The notes under the pieces are model-generated. The model saw only the letters and a list, made by a program, of their open reading frames with translations. It searched no databases and was not told the DNA's origin. 13,757 nucleotides of DNA, taken from Amoebophrya sp. AT5.2 (taxonomy: Eukaryota; Sar; Dinophyceae; Syndiniales; Amoebophryaceae). Positions 9,212 through 13,757 of the stretch are shown one piece after another. The DNA lies in contig RXOD01005495.1 in the NCBI GenBank assembly GCA_005223375.1, positions 1 to 13,757 of the forward strand, given 5' to 3'. Position numbers and translations under genes: made by a program. Each line of letters opens with the position of its first letter. The stretch's first letter is position 1.

Positions 9212-9342
9212 AAGATGCTGCGCAACAATTTGAAAACTTCTCTACGCAGAGAATGGGGGGGTGGGGGGGTCCTGACCGGCTGAGACCCCCCCTCACTCCA
9301 TTCTCTGCGTAGAGAACTTTTCGAATTGTTGCGCAGCATCTT
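9212..9342. repeat. Long near-perfect inverted repeat (MITE-like or hairpin element)
   Basis: The left arm 9212-9256 (AAGATGCTGCGCAACAATTT...) and right arm 9298-9342 are 45 bases each and match in inverted orientation with only 2 mismatches. The centre (9257-9297) continues as an imperfect G-run / C-run pairing (GTGGGGGGGTC against GACCCCCCC), leaving a short GGCTGA-type loop. The whole could fold as one hairpin of about 131 bases. It lies about 170 bp before the start of gene 2. No coding sequence and no clear target-site duplication were seen at its edges. It may be a MITE, a hairpin RNA precursor or a boundary element. Confidence 0.85.
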
Positions 9343-9511
9343 ACTACATCTGCTTCTTTTCGCTTCTTCATCTACTCGCCTCCGCCTCGGTTTTTTTTTG
9401 GATTTGGGAACCTGAGTACCCCTCCACATTGATTCCTCCTTTTCCGCAGCGACGCGAGCACTTCTTGTACTTCTTTGATCTCGTACTCGTTTGAGGTACT
9501 TTCTTGTTAGG
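9343..9511 (+). promoter_or_regulatory. Pyrimidine-rich leader and candidate splice acceptor before gene 2 ATG
   Basis: The stretch is rich in C and T (CTGCTTCTTTTCGCTTCTTC, later ACTTCTTGTACTTCTTTGATC) and ends CTTTCTTGTTAG at 9510, directly before G-ATG at 9512. In a dinoflagellate this would suit trans-splicing of the spliced leader. The same layout could be a cis 3' splice site of an upstream exon. No promoter motif was recognised. Confidence 0.35.
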
Positions 9512-9933
9512 ATGTTCAGGGTGTCCAGGATACCCATACCGCGGCTCGTGGTTATCGCTGCTGCTGTGGCAGGAACGGGAGCAGTGCCAGCTGAAGCAGC
9601 TACTGCTCAGGCAGATCAACAGGCGGACTCAACAGAGGAGGAAGCCACTACCACTGCTGCGACCGCCGAGAGCACCTGCAGTTTTCTGCTTCCGAAGGAA
9701 ATCGAGCGTGTGAAGTGCAATGTGGCCTACCAGAACTCGTGTCAGGACCCGAAGCATCTGGTGCCCTACTGCCCTGCGCAGTGTCCCTTCGTCGACCAAA
9801 GCCAGTACTATCCGTGTGTAGCGCGATGCGTGGCCGAGGACAAGTGCCACCGGGGCACCGGGCTGAAGGGCACGGAATACGCCAATAAAGAAACCACCAC
9901 CTGCGAAGTGTGCAAAGTGCTGGGCTGTGTGAA
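9512..9933 (+). CDS. Gene 2 exon 1: signal peptide and first part of Cys-rich ectodomain
   Basis: MFRVSRIPIPRLVVIAAAVAG and the following residues form a typical signal peptide: basic start, hydrophobic core, and a small-residue cleavage zone near AVPAEA. A Thr/Ala/Glu linker follows, then 11 cysteines in about 80 residues. The reading frame reaches a stop at 9938, but GTACTA at 9934 is a phase 2 donor that joins GCVK to CNPGHDDKCERC. This keeps an even CxxC rhythm across the junction. Confidence 0.7.
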
Positions 9934-12900
9934 GTACTAAGTACTTACGTATACTTTCACGACTCTTACTGCCATTGCTAGTATCTTCGCATGCAGGGAC
10001 TTACTCTTACATGAAGATCCATCGCGAATCGGTCTCCCAGTCCCATCGAAATCGATCGATCGATCGATCCAGGTGCAACCCCGGGCACGACGACAAGTGC
10101 GAGAGGTGCAGCGAGCCTGCCTACAGGCTCGCTCCCGACGGGTCTTGCACGTACATGCTCGACGCGAATGGCTTCGTTTATTTCTCGTACTTCATGTTTT
10201 TCGCCATCGCGGTGTGCCTGCCCGCGACTCTGGTGAAACTGTTCCGGCCGGTCGGCCGGCCGGCGATCGTAGCGACCGCCCGAGAACACATCCAGAGGTG
10301 CATGCCCACGGTGACCACCACCGTCCCGGACCCGAACCGGCCGGGGCAGGCGCTGATTCGGAGCAGCGTACCGACCTACTGGGGCACGAACGTGCACCGG
10401 GACTACGTATGCGGCGTGGGGGTGTAGGGACCAGCGATGGTAAGTGAGGCGCTGGGGGTTTCAGAGATGCACCCTGGTGAGGGGTAGGAGTGGCGTCCGA
10501 GCGGCCCGATTTTCCAGGGAAGAAGGCGAGCAAACGTATTTGGTAGGACAAGACGAGCCATTAGGAGGTAGGGACAAGGTCAAAGCCAGTGGCTAGAGTG
10601 AGTGGTGATAGAGCCTACGCGCCTAAGCCTACAAAAGAGTGCGCTACCTCGGATGCCGATTTATTGTCCACCCGAAGACCTTAACAAGTGGGGAACGAAC
10701 GTGCGTCGGGACTTACCACTTACCTACTTTCCATTTGGTCCAACCATAGTGTCCCGATGTACTACAACTGGCTCGTGTTCATGGCGGTCTGGGCGACGGT
10801 GTGTTACGCGGTCACGAAGTTTTATGTGGCGGAGAGAGCGGACCTAGCCAGCGTGCCGCTGTTTTCGTACCAGTGCCCCGCGTTAGAGCAGCTGGGAGGG
10901 CTGCACAAGCAGCTGACAGACGCGCCGGCGAGTACGCTCGCGGGGCCAAGCATACACCGGGAGTTGGCGGGTGTGGGAGGGCCGGGGGGGCGGTCAACAT
11001 ACGACTATTTGGGTGCAGGAGGTTTGATGTTGGAGGAGGGAGCGAGCGGCTTCCGAGACGCAAATCTGGAGCGGAGCAGGCAGGTGCTCGCTTTTCTACG
11101 AAGTACAGACGATGCAAAAAATGCAATCAAAATTATGGTGCTCTGGAACTGCACGTTGGAAGAACATCTCCTCTCAACAAGAACAGCTCCTCTCCCTCCC
11201 GGATATACCGGGGTTGCCTTCCCTCGCGGCCGCCGAGGGCCGGAAGGCGTTCAAGGTCCTCGAGCTCCAGCGATATGAGTTCGCGCTGCTTGCGTATCCG
11301 GTCGCGTGGTTCATCACGCTTTTCACCATGGGGGCCACAATTCTGTTCGCCTTCTTCCAGAAGCGTGAGGTCCGCGTGTTCGACAGCGAAAACGCCGACA
11401 TGGCGGACTACTGCTTCAAGATAACCGGACTGCCGAGGCTCGTTTTGAACACGGACGAGTTCACTGAGTGGATCGAGGAAAAGTTGGATTTGAAATGTGA
11501 AACGCCGGCATCGGGGGCGCGACCGGGGGCGAAGAACAAGCACGGCTTCATGGGCGTTTCGCTCGCGCACGACTACGATGAGCTGAAAGTGTTGCCGAGA
11601 AACGGGCTGACACTTGACGACATCTGCGACAAGGTGGTGGCGAGGGCGGACAAGAGGATGCTGCGGAAAGTATACGAACTGGAGCAGGAGCAAACAAAAA
11701 ACGCCAGAACAGGTGTACAGCAGCCAGTTGCTGGGAATAAACCGGAGGTCCGAGACGCGCTGAAAATTACGGACTTCCGGTTTCCCAGCAACTGGCTGTA
11801 CTCGTTCGAGTACTTTCTGTGCTTTTTGTCGCCACAGGGCAAGCAAGTGCAGGAGCAGCTGCTGCAGAGCAAGGAGGTCGAACTAGAGGTGATGGGAGAA
11901 AGAGGGACGTCGCAGTCAACAAGCGTACCGAACGGCGCCGGGCTTCTGGCCGCTGGTGGCGTCGTGGGAGGCGCCAAGGAGTCCGATCCGGAGATGCAGC
12001 GCTTCGTCGACGTTGGGTTGGTCGCGCCGGACTTCACTGAGGAACAGGCGGAGGAGATCCGCACGGAACTGCGATCGCTGAAATCCGCCGGCGTCGCATA
12101 CTGCTTCTGCGACAGGGAAAGGGACGTCGACAGGTGCGTCGACTGGCTCCAGCGCGCCGCGGCAGATCTTCCACCGCCAGGTGCAGGAGCTGGTTCCCGG
12201 TCCGCCACGAAACGGGCGCTCGACGACGCGCTCGCGCAGGGGAAGCTCCACTTCAAGCGGGCGAACACCGAGCCCGGCGACATCCTCTGGGGCAACCACG
12301 ACAGCTCCAAGTCGTTTCTGGAGAACTGGGTGTATGGGCCCATGCGGTTCGCGGTCCAGATCGTGCTCTACGGACTCCTCATGTACGCACCAGCGATCAT
12401 CTTCATCCTGAACTCGCTCCAAGAGTCCGCGAACGTGCCGCAGGGCTGGGCCATGACGTTTCTGGGGATCCTGTTCTCGAGCGGCAACGGGGTGATCGGC
12501 CTGATGTTCTGGAACATCGCGGTGGCACTGCCCTTCGCCTACCGAAAAAGCCAGTGGCTGGTGGTGCTCGTGAGCTACAGCGCGCTCTTCATCCTGAACA
12601 CCATGTTCTCGGTCTACATCGTCTTCGGCGAGACCTTCTTCGGCGAAAAAGCAGACATGAAGTACAGCGACCCGCTCGGGGAAGAGGTGTATTTGGGGAA
12701 GCAGATGTACGAGGTACTTTTTTATAACATCAACGGGTTCTCCATCTCCTGTATAGTGTAACTGCGTTTGATATTGGATTTGCTTTGCGGTTATGTGTCA
12801 CGAAGCAGTTAGTAAGTCTAAGTAAGTTTGAAAGAGCAGCAGGCACGCACATGATTGAATCGAATCATGAAGTACATAGCCACCTTTTCTACCTTCCAAA

Positions 12901-13757
12901 CCAAACCACACCACACCAGCTCCTCGTCCCCGGTACTTTTCTCATGCCGTACTTTATCTGGCCGCTCACTGGGTACCTGCTGCGGCGGTTACTGCGGTTG
13001 TATAATTCGTTCATTCCGTTCACGGACGATGTTTGGTCCGCGCGAGTGGTCGAGTTGCGGAAAGCCGAACTGCATTTGGAGCCCCCCATGATCTACCTCG
13101 CCTGGGACTACGCGGTGAATGTCACGCTGCCCCTCTGCTGCGCGGGCATGTACTTCCACTTCTTATATGCGAAGTGCATGTTGCAGTTGCGCTCGCTTTT
13201 TCGCTGGTAACATCACAATATGACCATAACAAATTAGCGCATGAAGTAGATAAGCCAGCATCCAAATGGTCTAATGGTTCCCATCGCAGGTTCTACCTCG
13301 CCTGTCCGCGGTTTACGTATCTGCTTTTCTTCTACCTGATCGTGTGGGCGGTGTGGATGTATTTCAGCCAGCGGTACCTCCACCTGATGAGCAGCAAGAC
13401 CACTTTTTACTCGTCCCCGCGGCTCTCCACCTGCTGCTTCGAGATGTTTGCGCTCATCGTGGGCTGCTTCGCGGGCGCCATACCGTGGTGGGAGTGGCGC
13501 GCGCGCAAGTTCCACAAACAGGTTGAGGTGAAGCTCTCCGCCGGCGGGGATCTTAAGAACCACGCGGCGTCGGACGACAACGACGATTTTCCGCCCTTCG
13601 ACGTGGGAAAGTTTTTCCTGTACTTCGTCGCCGCCGCCGGGTTTTATTTGTTCGTCCTGTACGCGTTTGTGCGGCCAAAGGACATTATGCAACGGAAACT
13701 TGTCCATGTCCACAAAAATCACCACATTTCTCAGGTTCTTTGGGTCCGGCTTTGGGT
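9512..13757 (+). CDS. Gene 2: OSCA/CSC1/TMEM63-like channel with Cys-rich ectodomain (partial, 6 or more exons)
   Basis: Six exons (9512-9933, 10073-10423, 10750-about 11102, about 11182-12755, 12920-13206, 13290-window end) join in consistent phase and give about 1,150 residues, cut by the window edge. The order is: signal peptide, ectodomain with 15 cysteines, membrane helix, two further helices before the loop, RRM-like cytosolic loop starting ADYCFKITGLPR and resuming at GVAYCFCDRERDVDRCVDWL, the EPGDILWGN motif, then at least seven hydrophobic segments. EPPMIYLAWDYAVNVTLPL matches the late-helix region of the family. The family role is a mechanically or osmotically gated cation channel. 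The extracellular Cys-rich domain is not typical and suggests an added sensing or adhesion function (inference). The start ATG at 9512 is chosen because it opens a good signal peptide. Confidence 0.72.
9934..10072 (+). other. Gene 2 intron 1, 139 bp, GT-AG
   Basis: Donor GTACTA at 9934 and acceptor GATCCAG ending 10072, both phase 2. The 3' part is an (ATCG)n microsatellite (10051-10069) lying directly against the acceptor, in place of a normal pyrimidine tract. Confidence 0.7.
10051..10069. repeat. (ATCG)n microsatellite
   Basis: Nearly five ATCG units in a row within gene 2 intron 1, ending three bases before the 3' splice site. Confidence 0.9.
10073..10423 (+). CDS. Gene 2 exon 2: end of Cys-rich domain and first core membrane helix
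   Basis: It opens CNPGHDDKCERCSEPAYRLA and then PDGSC, a pattern (CxxC, then Y-x-L-x-x-D-G-x-C) like furin or growth-factor-receptor Cys-rich repeats. A membrane helix, FVYFSYFMFFAIAVCLPATL, spans about 10169-10243 and is followed by a basic, Pro-rich cytosolic stretch ending TYWGTNVHRDYVCGVG. In this frame TAG at 10425 ends the reading. GT at 10424 is the only GT nearby in the phase needed by the next exon, so I end the exon at 10423. Confidence 0.6.
10424..10749 (+). mobile_element. Introner-like intron B in gene 2
   Basis: Donor GTAGGG at 10424 and acceptor CCATAG ending 10749, both phase 2. A 20-base block at 10427-10446 is identical to 1570-1589 in intron A. A second shared block at 10448-10470 (GCGCTGGGGGTTTCAGAGATGC) matches 1707-1730 of intron A, so the sequence between the two blocks in A (about 115 bp, including the left hairpin arm) is absent here. 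The 3' end, ACTTACCTACTTTCCATTTGGTCC (10718-10741), matches intron A's end at 18 of 24 positions. TGGTCC at 10736-10741 is the inverse of GGACCA at 10428-10433, and CACTTACC (10716-10723) inverts GGTAAGTG (10439-10446). Confidence 0.7.
10750..11102 (+). CDS. Gene 2 exon 3: membrane helix and following linker
   Basis: It opens VPMYYNWLVFMAVWATVCYA, a clear membrane helix (about 10757-10828). A hydrophilic, Gly-rich linker follows up to NLERSRQVLAFLRS. The downstream frame continues to 11278, but its later part reads as unlikely protein and the core resumes in another frame. I end it at GTACAG (11103, phase 1). GTGCTC at 11084 (phase 0) is an alternative donor. Confidence 0.55.
11103..11181 (+). 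other. Gene 2 intron 3, about 79 bp (boundaries tentative)
   Basis: GTACAG at 11103 and CAACAAG ending 11181 are both phase 1 and give FLRSTKQLLSLPDI-like joining (exact residue at the join depends on the boundary). Several phase 0 acceptors further on (for example ending 11246 or 11270) could pair with a donor at 11084. The intron is required because the helix FALLAYPVAWF lies in a different frame from exon 3. Confidence 0.45.
11182..12755 (+). CDS. Gene 2 exon 4: pre-loop helix, RRM-like loop and pore helices
   Basis: A membrane helix (FALLAYPVAWFITLFTMGAT, about 11280-11357) leads into the cytosolic loop at ADYCFKITGLPR (about 11399-11437). The loop holds an insertion of about 200 residues and closes with GVAYCFCDRERDVDRCVDWL (about 12093-12153). 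EPGDILWGN (about 12271-12297) is the family motif just before the pore helices. Hydrophobic segments follow at about 12349-12414, 12445-12540 and 12555-12640, the last with LFILNTMFSVYIVF, matching the helix with a conserved Asn. The exon ends at 12755 on a phase 0 GTGTAA donor. Confidence 0.72.
12756..12919 (+). other. Gene 2 intron 4, 164 bp, GT-AG
   Basis: Donor GTGTAA at 12756 and acceptor CACACCAG ending 12919, both phase 0, joining GFSISCI to LLVPGTFLMP. The 3' part is rich in CA (CCAAACCAAACCACACCACA). Confidence 0.65.
12920..13206 (+). CDS. Gene 2 exon 5: two further membrane segments
   Basis: LLVPGTFLMPYFIWPLTGYL (about 12920-12990) is followed by basic residues, and ELHLEPPMIYLAWDYAVNVT then LPLCCAGMYFHFLYA (about 13068-13170) matches the EP..I.L...Y....P pattern of the late family helices. 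It ends CTG before GTAACA (13207), phase 2. Confidence 0.7.
13207..13289 (+). other. Gene 2 intron 5, 83 bp, GT-AG
   Basis: Donor GTAACA at 13207 and acceptor CCATCGCAG ending 13289, both phase 2, joining LFR-W-FYLACP. The intron is AT-richer than its exons. Confidence 0.75.
13290..13757 (+). CDS. Gene 2 exon 6 (partial): last visible membrane helices
   Basis: No stop occurs from 13290 to the window end. It reads FYLACPRFTYLLFFYLIVWA, a helix, then CCFEMFALIVGCFAGAIPWW (about 13434-13493), a charged linker with DDNDD, and KFFLYFVAAAGFYLFVLYAF (about 13608-13667). The tail (IMQRKLVHVHKNHH) is basic. The exon may end shortly before the window edge or continue beyond it. The 3' end of the gene is missing. 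Confidence 0.7.

Larger units (their letters stand above)
8721..9511. other. Intergenic region between genes 1 and 2
   Basis: There is no convincing gene on either strand. It starts AT-rich just after the gene 1 stop (ATTGATATATTTAAAAATTA). It contains the large inverted repeat at 9212-9342 and becomes pyrimidine-rich from about 9343 to 9510. No AATAAA was noticed near the gene 1 stop; dinoflagellates often lack it. Minus-strand frames here (8978-9169 and 9208-9537) lack features of real proteins, and the second runs through the inverted repeat. Confidence 0.6.

Noticed and set aside
9208..9537. Minus-strand 109-codon frame before gene 2
   Set aside because: It runs through the large inverted repeat and the pyrimidine-rich leader; composition is Arg/Ser/Lys-rich with no domain.
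10425..10427. In-frame TAG in gene 2 as a sign of a pseudogene
   Set aside because: It falls just inside a phase-compatible GT-AG intron with known repeat structure; all other exons stay open.
10602..10847. Small frame containing WGTNVRRD as an exon of gene 2
   Set aside because: After the duplicated stretch the frame reads unlike any membrane helix, and the true helix MYYNWLVF lies in another frame.

Overview
The window looks like nuclear DNA of a GC-rich protist, most likely a dinoflagellate or a related alveolate. The evidence is as follows. Coding blocks change frame and are joined by short introns. The proteins are very long, with GC-rich low-complexity insertions. Two large genes of one membrane-protein family lie head to tail on the same strand. 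Two introns at unrelated positions share both of their ends, which is how introner elements described in dinoflagellates and other protists behave. No bacterial operon signals, rRNA, tRNA or CRISPR array were seen. The taxon is an inference; no marker gene is present.

Gene 1 (about 98-8720, + strand, at least 4 exons) reads as a giant OSCA/CSC1/TMEM63-type cation-channel protein (DUF221 / RSN1_7TM superfamily) of roughly 2,550 residues, about three times the usual family length. The extra length lies in disordered insertions within the long cytosolic loop and in a Q- and P/S-rich C-terminal tail. Recognisable family elements appear in the expected order: the start of the RRM-like loop (TGLPRN), its second half (GRAFVTFNS), the APD..DVDWSNL motif before the pore helices, the helices themselves, KFAVDKYCFLY, and a late YYHPLL.

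Positions 8721-9511 are intergenic. They hold a striking inverted repeat of about 131 bp (9212-9342) and a pyrimidine-rich stretch running up to the start of gene 2.

Gene 2 (9512 to past the window end, + strand, at least 6 exons) is a second member of the family with a different build: a signal peptide, a 15-cysteine ectodomain resembling furin / growth-factor-receptor Cys-rich repeats, then the channel core. A chain of GT-AG introns keeps the reading frame all the way to 13757, where the gene is cut by the window edge.

The most notable signal is the pair of related introns (about 1563-2084 in gene 1 and 10424-10749 in gene 2). They share a 20-base identical 5' block, a conserved internal block and a related 3' end, and the 5' and 3' ends form imperfect terminal inverted repeats. 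They sit at different protein positions, so they look like independent insertions of one mobile intron family. Family identification is from reading motifs only; no database search was run.
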